Shown here piece by piece: positions 1 through 5,764 of a stretch of DNA of 9,903 nucleotides. The stretch is taken from positions 1 to 9,903 of the forward strand of contig JAAVYX010000034.1 in NCBI GenBank assembly GCA_022791355.1. The letters are read 5' to 3'. The first letter of the stretch is position 1; each line of letters begins with the position of its first letter. The position numbers and the translations under genes are program-made. The notes beneath the pieces were generated by a model. It made no database searches. It saw nothing but the letters and a program-made list of their open reading frames with translations, and was not told the DNA's origin. This DNA comes from Clostridiales bacterium. Lineage in GTDB: Bacteria > Bacillota > Clostridia > Oscillospirales > Acutalibacteraceae.

Positions 1-1854
1 GTCCCCTTCGCCTTTATCACCGGCGGCTTTTTCTCCGGCCTTTCCGGCTTTATCGGCATGAAGATCGCTACGGCGGCCAATGCCCGTACGGCCAACGCCG
101 CCCGGCAGGGCCTGAACCGAGGACTGCGGGTGGCCTTCTCGGCCGGTTCGGTCATGGGCTTTACGGTGGTGGGTCTGGGTCTCTTAGACCTCTCCGTCTG
201 GTATTACCTTTTGACCTACGTCTTTTCGCTGCCCATAGAGGAGGTGACCGGCGCCATGCTGACCTTCGGCATGGGCGCTTCCTCCATGGCCCTTTTCGCC
301 CGGGTGGGCGGCGGTATCTTTACTAAGGCCGCCGACGTGGGGGCCGACTTAGTAGGCAAGGTGGAGGCTGGCATCCCGGAGGACGACCCCCGTAACCCGG
401 CCGTTATCGCCGACAACGTGGGGGACAACGTAGGGGATGTGGCCGGTATGGGAGCCGACCTGTATGAATCCTACGTGGGCTCCATCATCTCGGCCTCGGC
501 CCTGGGAGTGGCCGCTTTCAGTCATATCGGCGGGGTAGACGGGATTCGGGCCGTCACCATCCCTATGGCTATGGCGGCGCTGGGCGTTCTCTTCTCCATC
601 GCCGGCACCTTTTTTGTGCGCACTGGCGAGAGCGCCGACCAGAAAACCCTGCTGGGCGCGCTGCGCCGGGGCACCTATTTCAGCGCCGTCGCCGTCGCCA
701 TCGTGGCCTTCCCCTTAGTCTGGTTTATGCTGGGCCGGCAATTTGTGGGGATTTACGGGGCGGTCGTCTCGGGGCTTATCGCTGGGGTGCTCATCGGCGC
801 CTGCACCGAATACTTCACGTCGGACAGCTATAAACCCACCAGACGTTTGGCCGGATCAGCCAGGACCGGCTCGGGTACGTTGGTCATCAGCGGGCTGAGT
901 CTGGGTATGCTCTCCACCTTCGCGCCCATTTTGATTATCGCCGCCTCGGTGCTCACGTCCTACTTTATTTCGGGCGGGGCTCGCAGCGGCGCGCTGGGGC
1001 TGTACGGCATCGCCATCTCGGCGGTGGGCATGCTCTCCACCCTGGGCATCACTCTGGCCACCGACGCCTATGGCCCGGTGGCCGACAACGCCGGCGGCAT
1101 CGCCGAAATGGCCGGGCTGGACCCGGAGGTTCGCCGCCGTACCGACGCGCTGGATTCCTTAGGCAATACCACCGCCGCCACCGGCAAGGGCTTCGCCATC
1201 GGTTCGGCGGCCCTCACCGCCCTGGCCCTCGTCGCCTCCTATAAGGATAAGGTGGTTTCCATCGCGGGCAGCGAGTCGGTTTTTGACCTGAGCATCATGA
1301 ATCCCCGGGTGTTGGTGGGCCTCTTCATCGGCGCTTGCCTCCCCTTTGTTTTCGCGGCCCTGACCATGAACGCGGTGGGCCGGGCGGCTCAGAGCATCGT
1401 GGTGGAAGTCCGGCGGCAGTTTAAGGAGATCAAGGGATTGATGAAGGGGGAGGCCAAGCCCGACTATGCGCGGTGCGTGGGCATCTGTACCTCCTCGGCC
1501 TTAAAGCAAATGCTTTTGCCCACCTTCATCGCAGTGGCTTCCCCCATCCTGACCGGTCTGCTGCTGGGGGTCAACGGGGTCTGCGGTATGCTGGGCGGGG
1601 CAACGGTGTCCGGCTTCCTGCTGGCCATATTCATGGCCAACGCGGGCGGGGCCTGGGATAACGCCAAGAAGTTTATCGAGGGAGGCCAGTTTGGCGGCAA
1701 GGGCGGCGACGCCCACAAGGCCGCCGTAGTGGGCGACACGGTGGGCGATCCGCTTAAGGATACCTCCGGCCCCTCTATCAACATTCTGATTAAACTGCTG
1801 TCTATGGTTTCCATCGTCTTTGCGGCGGTGATTGTGGAGTTCCATCTGCTGTAA
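1..1854 (+). CDS. hppA: K+-dependent membrane-bound pyrophosphatase, 5' end outside the window
   Basis: Integral membrane ion pump that hydrolyses pyrophosphate and moves H+ or Na+ out across the membrane. The frame is open from base 1, so the 617 residues seen are a C-terminal portion; the family is usually about 670-750 residues. Visible signatures are GADLVGKVEAGIPEDDPRNP followed by DNVGDNVGD (bases about 412-438), which bind Mg-pyrophosphate, and the C-terminal GDTVGDPLKDTSGPS. About a dozen hydrophobic helices lie between them. The motif GNTTAATGKG (bases 1162-1191) has Ala and Gly where K+-independent enzymes have Lys and Thr (GNTTKATTKG), so this should be the K+-dependent class. Whether it pumps Na+, H+ or both cannot be decided by eye. 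A strong terminator follows the stop, so it ends its transcript. Family assignment is essentially certain. Confidence 0.97.
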   Translation, partial: VPFAFITGGFFSGLSGFIGMKIATAANARTANAARQGLNRGLRVAFSAGSVMGFTVVGLGLLDLSVWYYLLTYVFSLPIEEVTGAMLTFGMGASSMALFARVGGGIFTKAADVGADLVGKVEAGIPEDDPRNPAVIADNVGDNVGDVAGMGADLYESYVGSIISASALGVAAFSHIGGVDGIRAVTIPMAMAALGVLFSIAGTFFVRTGESADQKTLLGALRRGTYFSAVAVAIVAFPLVWFMLGRQFVGIYGAVVSGLIAGVLIGACTEYFTSDSYKPTRRLAGSARTGSGTLVISGLSLGMLSTFAPILIIAASVLTSYFISGGARSGALGLYGIAISAVGMLSTLGITLATDAYGPVADNAGGIAEMAGLDPEVRRRTDALDSLGNTTAATGKGFAIGSAALTALALVASYKDKVVSIAGSESVFDLSIMNPRVLVGLFIGACLPFVFAALTMNAVGRAAQSIVVEVRRQFKEIKGLMKGEAKPDYARCVGICTSSALKQMLLPTFIAVASPILTGLLLGVNGVCGMLGGATVSGFLLAIFMANAGGAWDNAKKFIEGGQFGGKGGDAHKAAVVGDTVGDPLKDTSGPSINILIKLLSMVSIVFAAVIVEFHLL

Positions 1855-1874
1855 TTTTCGTAAAACGCAGGGAC

Positions 1875-1920
1875 GCCCGGCTTTGAATCGTATAATCGGC
1901 TCAAAGCCGGGCATCTTTTT
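1875..1920 (+). terminator. Intrinsic terminator of hppA
   Basis: A perfect 12-bp stem (GCCCGGCTTTGA at 1875-1886 with TCAAAGCCGGGC at 1901-1912) and a 14-base loop are followed by ATCTTTTT. It begins 20 bases after the hppA stop. Confidence 0.9.
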
Positions 1921-2232
1921 ATAAAGGTCTCTGTGGGATAAACGCGGAATTTTTTATAGGCTGCCATAGGCAATCTATAAAAAATAGCCGGCCGGTCCGA
2001 CCGTATAGCTTTTTTTCACACGTGGCAAAACATCCTTTTGCCCATCCAGAGCCGCTTTCCGTATCAAAAAAACTGGTTAAACGCCTGCCCGCTATTTTTC
2101 CACTTAAACAAAAGCGCGGCTTTTTCCAGTTGTAAAACCGTCTCCGGGCGCCCTAAATACGAAGCGTTCGCCTGCCGGAAGGGACGGTTGTGCAAAAAAT
2201 AACAGTTGCTCGACTATTTTTTCAGAAAACGC
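1921..2232. other. Intergenic stretch without a gene, rich in small hairpins
   Basis: No open frame here looks like protein. There are A/T runs and several short inverted repeats. The best is TTTTTTATAG (1950-1959) with CTATAAAAAA (1975-1984), 10 bp perfect, with an inner GCC/GGC pairing. Another is GGCAAAA (2024-2030) with TTTTGCC (2036-2042). No known riboswitch or RNA family was recognised. Confidence 0.5.
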
Positions 2233-2261
2233 TTGACAGGCTTGCCTTTTCCGATTATAAT
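2233..2261 (+). promoter_or_regulatory. Perfect consensus sigma-70/sigma-A promoter of the tRNA genes
   Basis: TTGACA at 2233-2238, a 17-base spacer and TATAAT at 2256-2261, both hexamers 6/6. Transcription would start near 2268, a few bases before the mature tRNA-Met 5' end, as expected for a stable-RNA operon. Confidence 0.95.
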
Positions 2262-2274
2262 AGTTTCGTTCTAT

Positions 2275-2351
2275 GGCGGTATAGCTCAGTTGGCTAGAGC
2301 ATGCGGTTCATACCCGCAGTGTCATTGGTTCAAATCCAATTACCGCTACCA
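2275..2351 (+). tRNA. tRNA-Met (CAU), elongator type
   Basis: This 77-base cloverleaf has acceptor GGCGGTA pairing with TACCGCT (first pair G-U), discriminator A and an encoded CCA. The anticodon loop is TTCATAC, giving CAU, on the stem TGCGG/CCGCA. The T arm is ATTGG-TTCAAAT-CCAAT. The anticodon stem lacks the three G-C pairs of initiator tRNA. The acceptor and anticodon arm closely resemble Bacillus elongator tRNA-Met (GGCGGT...GGTTCATACC...CCGCTACCA) rather than the lysidine-modified tRNA-Ile2. It is the first gene of a two-tRNA transcript. Confidence 0.95.
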
Positions 2352-2353
2352 AG

Positions 2354-2389
2354 GCCCTGAGAACTGTCAGGCTCTCGGGGCTTTCTTTC
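2354..2389 (+). terminator. Hairpin with T-rich tail between the two tRNAs, possible partial terminator
   Basis: GCCCTGAGA (2354-2362) pairs with TCTCGGGGC (2373-2381), 9 bp with one G-U, followed by TTTCTTTC. The interrupted T-run suggests weak termination or a processing hairpin. tRNA-Glu has no obvious promoter of its own, so readthrough must occur. Confidence 0.45.
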
Positions 2390-2464
2390 GGCCCGATGGT
2401 CAAGCGGTTAAGACACCGCCCTTTCACGGCGGTAACACGGGTTCGATTCCCGTTCGGGTCACCA
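2390..2464 (+). tRNA. tRNA-Glu (UUC)
   Basis: This 75-base cloverleaf has acceptor GGCCCGA pairing with TCGGGTC, discriminator A and encoded CCA. The anticodon loop CTTTCAC gives UUC for glutamate on the stem CCGCC/GGCGG. The T arm is ACGGG-TTCGATT-CCCGT. It lies 38 bases after tRNA-Met and is co-transcribed with it. Confidence 0.96.
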
Positions 2465-2466
2465 AA

Positions 2467-2499
2467 GTACGCCCGGCTGAAAGCCGGGCGTACTTTTTT
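2467..2499 (+). terminator. Intrinsic terminator of the tRNA operon
   Basis: A perfect 12-bp stem GTACGCCCGGCT (2467-2478) with AGCCGGGCGTAC (2482-2493) and loop GAA is followed by TTTTTT. It starts two bases after the CCA end of tRNA-Glu. Confidence 0.95.
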
Positions 2500-2521
2500 G
2501 TAATACTCGCGGCAAATGCGC

Positions 2522-2773
2522 TTACCGCACCGTGTCCCGGTCTATCCGGGTAAGGTCGGAAACTTGGACGCCCAGCGCAAAGGCCAATTGGCATAAAACT
2601 CTAAAAGACGGTTCCGCATGACTGTACGGCGCTTCTAAGCTGGCGATATAACGGACGCTGATCCCGGCTCTTTCGGCCAGTTGTTCTTGCGTCCAGCCTC
2701 TTTCCCGTCTAAAACGGGCGATGTTGAGATGAAGGATAAACAGGCAGTCCTCGTAGAATTTGCGTTTTGTCAT
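2522..2773 (-). CDS. Small XRE-family helix-turn-helix transcriptional regulator
   Basis: DNA-binding protein of 83 residues that is almost entirely one Cro/CI-type domain (residues about 16-74). ERGWTQEQLAERAGIS forms helices 2-3 and RYIASLEAPYSHAEPS continues into helix 4, with LGVQVSDLTR closing the domain. No sensor or oligomerisation domain is present. The start chosen is ATG 2773 (MTKRK), with AAAGGA nine bases upstream. ATG 2779 and TTG 2782 are in frame but too close to that site. The gene diverges from the unknown gene at 2931, with a 10-bp inverted repeat between them, so it probably controls itself and that neighbour (inference). Base composition is poorer in GC than the flanking genes. 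The family is clear; the target is unknown. Confidence 0.88.
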   Translation of the reverse strand: MTKRKFYEDCLFILHLNIARFRRERGWTQEQLAERAGISVRYIASLEAPYSHAEPSFRVLCQLAFALGVQVSDLTRIDRDTVR

Positions 2774-2778
2774 ACGCA

Positions 2779-2820
2779 TCAATCCTTTTTATAGTTTTTA
2801 AGATAACCATAAAGGATTGA
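2779..2820. promoter_or_regulatory. Divergent intergenic region with 10-bp inverted repeat, candidate operator
   Basis: TCAATCCTTT (2779-2788) and AAAGGATTGA (2811-2820) are perfect inverted copies 22 bases apart. The left arm contains the ribosome site of the XRE gene (AAAGGA on the minus strand), so part of the symmetry could be two ribosome sites back to back. On the plus strand TTGACG (2817-2822), a 17-base spacer and TTTAGT (2840-2845) could be a modest promoter for the unknown gene. Binding by the XRE protein is inferred only. Confidence 0.5.
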
Positions 2821-2930
2821 CGGAAAATTACAGCATGATTTTAGTCGATATAGAAAAAGCCGATTGCTTGTTTTCACGAGGCATGTTTGGCGGACGAATG
2901 AAGCCCTTGCTTTCAGCAGGAGGAGAAAAA

Positions 2931-3380
2931 ATGATTTTTAAAGGTTTGCAGGAAAATAACGGCTGGATGATAGCGGAATACAGCGCTACCTGGCGATACG
3001 GATATGATTTCATGCTGGACGCAGCCCAGACGGTTATAGACACGGATTTTCAGGATAATTTACAAAGGGTTGCCGTGGCCTCGCTGGCGGGCGCAAACAA
3101 TATAGAAAAACTGGACGAGGTAGCGGCTGCCGGAAAGGCGCTTCGGAACTGTCCCTCATTCCAAAAAGAGCAAGGCGTTTTAGCCGTGTCCGGCGTCAGT
3201 AAAATGATGGAATGTCCGGTCCAGCTCATGTTTTTCAATCAGACGGATTTGGTAAGACTGCTTTCTCCTGGAAAAGAATATTTTCAAAAGCATGGGGAAC
3301 ATGTTTTTGACAATTATATGAACAGTATAGAAATTGTCGCATATTGCAGGGCGGCGGAACGCAGAGCAAGAGAAAATTAA
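2931..3380 (+). CDS. Hypothetical soluble protein next to the XRE regulator
   Basis: I do not recognise this 149-residue protein (MIFKGLQENNGW...). It has no signal peptide or membrane helix and looks soluble and globular. It has an aromatic segment (WRYGYDF), a small-residue stretch (VAVASLAGANN), a middle piece CPVQLMFFNQTDLVRL and a charged C-terminus (AERRAREN). ATG 2931 is chosen because AGGAGG (2918-2923) lies seven bases upstream, the strongest ribosome site nearby. The frame stays open to ATG 2835 (181 residues) and TTG 2817 (187 residues), but those have weak sites and their extra residues look less protein-like. It diverges from the XRE gene and ends before a bidirectional terminator. 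GC content is lower than the neighbours. No function is proposed. Confidence 0.75.
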   Translation: MIFKGLQENNGWMIAEYSATWRYGYDFMLDAAQTVIDTDFQDNLQRVAVASLAGANNIEKLDEVAAAGKALRNCPSFQKEQGVLAVSGVSKMMECPVQLMFFNQTDLVRLLSPGKEYFQKHGEHVFDNYMNSIEIVAYCRAAERRAREN

Positions 3381-3420
3381 CGCGTTTGCTTCAACCGCCT
3401 ATGCGGCTGAGATAACGATA

Positions 3421-3456
3421 AAAGGGACCCTGTCCGCTATGGACAGAGTCCCTTTT
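3421..3456. terminator. Bidirectional terminator between convergent genes
   Basis: AAAGGGAC-C-CTGTCC (3421-3435) pairs with GGACAG-A-GTCCCTTT (3441-3455), 14 pairs with one mismatch and loop GCTAT. It has TTTT on the plus side and AAAA on the left, giving a T-run for the minus strand. It serves both the unknown gene (+) and nth (-). Confidence 0.85.
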
Positions 3457-3494
3457 AACATAAACGGTAACAGTCGCTCGAAATCGGCTGTTTT

Positions 3495-4157
3495 TTACGG
3501 TTTGGCCTTTGCTTGGGCCGCCGCGGTCGGGCAGAGCCCGGCCATACAGCATCGGTCGCAATGGTAGGCGCGAGCGGAACAGACCGCCCGGCCGTGCAGC
3601 ACCGTCCGATGGCAGAAGTCGTTGGATTTTTCGGGCGGCAGCAGCTCCCGCATAGCCATTTCCACCTTGTAGGGGTCCTTGGCGTCCACAAAGCCCAGCC
3701 GGTTGGTGATCCGGATAAAATGGGTGTCGGCGACCACGGCCGGCTTGCCGTAGATATCCCCGCAGACCAGGTTGGCGGTCTTACGGCCCACCCCCGGCAG
3801 CGTGATAAGGGCCTCCAGCGTGTCCGGCACCTGCCCGTCGAACTTATCCAAAAGCATCCTGCACATGTTTACGATATCCCGGGCCTTGGTCTTGTACAGC
3901 CCGCAGGAGCGGATACAGTCCTCCACCTGGGAGACATCGGCGGCTGCGAAGGCGGCCGCGTCGGGAAACCGGGCGAACAGGTCCGGCGTCACTAGGTTGA
4001 CCCGCGCGTCGGTACACTGGGCGGACAGCCGGGTGGCAATCAGCAGCTGCAAGGGCTGACGGTAGGTCAGGGAGCATATCGCGTCGGGGTATTCCTTTTC
4101 CAGCAGCTCCACCGCCTGGGCGGCCCGAGCCTTTTTCTTCTGCTTGCTTTCTCGCAT
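3495..4157 (-). CDS. nth: Endonuclease III (base-excision repair DNA glycosylase/AP lyase)
   Basis: Cytosolic enzyme that removes oxidised pyrimidines from DNA and nicks the abasic site. The 220-residue length is close to the 211 of E. coli Nth. The helix-hairpin-helix LPGVGRKTANLV (120-131) carries the catalytic lysine Lys126. The catalytic aspartate is Asp144 in VVADTHFIRITNRLGF. The C-terminal [4Fe-4S] cluster is complete: Cys193-x6-Cys200-x2-Cys203-x5-Cys209. ATG 4157 is preferred over ATG 4166 because AAAGG ends nine bases before it but touches the upstream ATG. A terminator hairpin sits just upstream (4179-4210), so nth needs readthrough or its own promoter, and I see no clear one. It converges on the unknown gene at 2931. 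Confidence 0.97.
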   Translation of the reverse strand: MRESKQKKKARAAQAVELLEKEYPDAICSLTYRQPLQLLIATRLSAQCTDARVNLVTPDLFARFPDAAAFAAADVSQVEDCIRSCGLYKTKARDIVNMCRMLLDKFDGQVPDTLEALITLPGVGRKTANLVCGDIYGKPAVVADTHFIRITNRLGFVDAKDPYKVEMAMRELLPPEKSNDFCHRTVLHGRAVCSARAYHCDRCCMAGLCPTAAAQAKAKP

Positions 4158-4178
4158 ATGTATCATCCTTTAACCGGC

Positions 4179-4210
4179 AAAAAACGCCCGCGAGCCGCGC
4201 CGCGGACGTT
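4179..4210 (-). terminator. Intrinsic terminator between the small membrane protein gene and nth
   Basis: Read on the minus strand, AACGTCCGCG pairs with CGCGGGCGTT (10 bp, one G-U) across an 8-base loop and is followed by a run of six T. It lies just after the small gene's stop and only about 20 bases before the nth start. Confidence 0.8.
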
Positions 4211-4231
4211 TGTCTGCTTTTCGGTATGTTA

Positions 4232-4387
4232 TCAGGTATACTCGGGGTCGCACTCGCATTCGATATAATTCTTTTCGTCCTTTTTCTCGCCGATAAAACG
4301 ATAGATCAGCACGGCGGCGCCAGCGGCGACGGTAACCACGGCGAAGAGACCGGCTAGGATGTAAAAAGCGTATTTGAGTTTTTTCAT
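4232..4387 (-). CDS. Small single-span membrane protein of unknown function (51 residues)
   Basis: The sequence begins MKKLKYAFYI. One hydrophobic helix runs from about residue 8 to 29 (LAGLFAVVTVAAGAAVLIY), followed by RFIGEKKDEKN and a short acidic tail with two cysteines, ECECDPEYT. Positive residues at the N-terminus and just after the helix leave the topology open. The reality of the gene is supported by GGAGGTG seven bases before ATG 4387, a near-consensus promoter at 4484-4512 and a terminator after the stop. It is a monocistronic small gene upstream of nth. No function can be assigned. Cleavage as a signal peptide seems unlikely because no Ala-x-Ala site follows the helix. Confidence 0.8.
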   Translation of the reverse strand: MKKLKYAFYILAGLFAVVTVAAGAAVLIYRFIGEKKDEKNYIECECDPEYT

Positions 4388-4433
4388 AGAAAAGCACCTC
4401 CGGTAATCGTGTTGCATACAAAAGGGCAAATCC

Positions 4434-4456
4434 GGCCGCGAAGATTTTGCGCGGCC
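4434..4456 (-). other. Leader hairpin upstream of the small membrane protein gene
   Basis: On the minus strand GGCCGCG pairs with CGCGGCC across a 9-base AT-rich loop. It sits in the roughly 90-base leader between the promoter and ATG 4387. There is no T-run and it matches no known riboswitch. Confidence 0.4.
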
Positions 4457-4483
4457 CCGCGCCCTGCACAAAGGATTGTATAT

Positions 4484-4512
4484 ATTGTACCCGTTTTTGT
4501 TCGAGATGTCAA
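4484..4512 (-). promoter_or_regulatory. Near-consensus sigma-A promoter for the small membrane protein gene
   Basis: On the minus strand TTGACA (4507-4512), a 17-base spacer and TACAAT (4484-4489), 6/6 and 5/6. The transcript would start near 4477, leaving a leader of about 90 bases. Confidence 0.85.
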
Positions 4513-4811
4513 CCGTGCCCGCTGCCTTGGCAGGGAGCGACAGGCCCGGCAGGAGTCAAAGCGGGGATTGGAAGGGAACCGGCGGAGGACAGGCAGGGAA
4601 TCTGCGGGAAACCGGCAGGGGAGAGGCGAGAAACCGGCGGCGTTCCCGGATTGAACGGGCGAAGGCCGCCGGCCGGATAGGGCGGCCGCCTATGGGCGGG
4701 GTCCAGAACCAGGCGGTCCGCGACGGCCCGCCCTGTAAAGCCGTGCGCGGCCTCGGACAAGATGGCACAGACAGGCCGGCTGCCAGCAGTATACCGCCGG
4801 AATCTTTCGCT
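4513..4811. other. Purine-rich, GC-rich intergenic stretch with short repeats
   Basis: Between two divergent promoters, about 300 bases are open in several frames only because of high GC. The translation there is arginine/glycine/proline-rich without domain character. The plus strand is G+A rich at about 4555-4645. AACCGGC recurs at 4577, 4610 and 4632. I see no gene. Confidence 0.5.
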
Positions 4812-4840
4812 TTGCACTTGACAGTCGATATATATATAAT
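4812..4840 (+). promoter_or_regulatory. Promoter of the six-helix membrane protein genes
   Basis: A perfect TATAAT (4835-4840) sits in an AT island (4828-4850) inside GC-rich DNA. At 17 bases the -35 is TTGCAC (3/6). A perfect TTGACA (4818-4823) lies too close to this -10 (11 bases) and may serve a weaker -10 downstream. The exact pairing is uncertain. Confidence 0.65.
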
Positions 4841-4898
4841 AAATATGATCAACACAGCATTAAAACAGGATAAAATACATAAAACCGGGAGGCGCGCT

Positions 4899-5594
4899 AT
4901 GCATCTTAGCTATTCTTTACAGGGGTTCCTGGAACAGCAAGCCCTGTTCAGACCCGGCGCCTGTCTGCTGGCCGGCGCGGCTGTGCTGGCCTTTTTGATT
5001 GTCTCGTATGTATCAGGCAGACGCAGAGGGGAGGAAATGTCTGCCTTGGAGAAGGCCGAGATGGCGGTAGAGCTGGTTTTGACCGGCCTGTGGACCCTCT
5101 TTTCCCTGGCGGGTTTTCTGGGGGAGGTCTGGGGGTTCGAATCTCTCCAGAATCCCGGACTGGGAAGCGACCTGTATGACGCGGGGTTGCCGGCGGCCCT
5201 GTCGATCCTGCTCTTTTTCCTGCTCCTGCGCAGAGGGCGGATGACAAAACGGGAGGAGGGGAGCCTTTCCAAATGGGACTGTACCCAGCTGGCCGCTTCC
5301 GGCCTTTTCGCGGTCCTTTTTTGCATCGCATTGGGAATCTGTCCGACCGGCGTTTTGACCGGTTCCGGTTTCTGGGAGGAGCTGCTGCCCGGCCTGGAGC
5401 TGGGCCTGCTGGCCGCCGCCGGCCTATTTGTCTGGATAAGTGCGCTGGCCCGTCTGCTGTACGCCCGGCGGAAGGGGGAAGCCCCGCCGGTTCATCTCTA
5501 TATTCTCGGCATAGGGCCGGTTGTCCTGCTGGGCTTTGTCCTGCTGATGGCGGGCTTTGTCTGGCTGCCCCGGCTGCTGGAGCCGGGGGCGTAA
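4899..5594 (+). CDS. Six-helix membrane protein of unknown function (first of two)
   Basis: I do not recognise this 231-residue protein. It has six predicted membrane helices, at about residues 21-40, 57-79, 95-111, 129-150, 164-188 and 200-226. Basic patches (RRRG 41-44, RRGRMTKR 111-118, ARRKGE 189-194) mark probable cytoplasmic loops. No enzyme or transporter motif is visible. ATG 4899 is preceded by GGGAGG at six bases. The frame is open further upstream to 4476, but that part is low-complexity, lies before the promoter and has no ribosome site. It is followed at short distance by a second six-helix protein with the same plan, so they are probably one transcript. Confidence 0.82.
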   Translation: MHLSYSLQGFLEQQALFRPGACLLAGAAVLAFLIVSYVSGRRRGEEMSALEKAEMAVELVLTGLWTLFSLAGFLGEVWGFESLQNPGLGSDLYDAGLPAALSILLFFLLLRRGRMTKREEGSLSKWDCTQLAASGLFAVLFCIALGICPTGVLTGSGFWEELLPGLELGLLAAAGLFVWISALARLLYARRKGEAPPVHLYILGIGPVVLLGFVLLMAGFVWLPRLLEPGA

Positions 5595-5642
5595 AGGGGG
5601 ATGGGAGAAAAAACGGTTTTGGAAGCGGAGAGAGGAATCCAT

Positions 5643-5702
5643 ATGTATCCATGTTTTAGACCTTTCTTTCCGGGGGAGGGGAGCCCCTTACACGGCGCAT
5701 AG
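5643..5702 (+). other. Candidate true start of the second membrane gene, out of frame
   Basis: ATG 5643 has AGAGGA (5631-5636) six bases upstream, a good ribosome site 48 bases after the previous stop. An in-frame ATG at 5601 touches AAAGGGGG. The frame reads MYPCFRPFFPGEGSPLHGA and stops at 5700. The next open part of the downstream gene is in the -1 frame from 5660. A shift within the G-run at 5671-5681 would join the two. Confidence 0.4.
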
Positions 5703-5764
5703 GCCCCGTCCGGCAGGCGCAGGCCGGCGGCCAAGACTTATCCCGAATCGGCCTGGTCCTTCTT

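Noticed and set aside
1464..1973. 169-codon minus-strand frame opposite the end of hppA
   Set aside because: It is antisense to a certain gene, spans its terminator, and its translation has no domain character.
2206..2553. 115-codon open frame on the plus strand
   Set aside because: It runs through both tRNA genes and the tRNA terminator, so it cannot be a protein gene.
2522..3380. Toxin-antitoxin pair made of the XRE protein and the unknown gene
   Set aside because: The genes are divergent rather than overlapping in one operon, and the 149-residue protein shows no known toxin motif (HipA, RelE/HigB, Fic, PIN).
2440..3500. tRNA-associated integration site flanking the AT-rich islet
   Set aside because: The 3' end of tRNA-Glu is not repeated at the right side of the islet and there is no integrase gene.
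4577..4638. CRISPR-like array suggested by repeated AACCGGC
   Set aside because: The repeats are only seven bases, spacing is unequal and there are no cas genes nearby.
4476..4898. Upstream extension of the first six-helix protein by 141 residues
   Set aside because: The stretch lies before the TATAAT promoter, is Gly/Arg-rich and has no ribosome site. ATG 4899 has GGGAGG at the right distance.
4948..5652. 234-codon minus-strand frame
   Set aside because: It is a proline/arginine-rich shadow of the six-helix gene, produced by high GC, with no domain.
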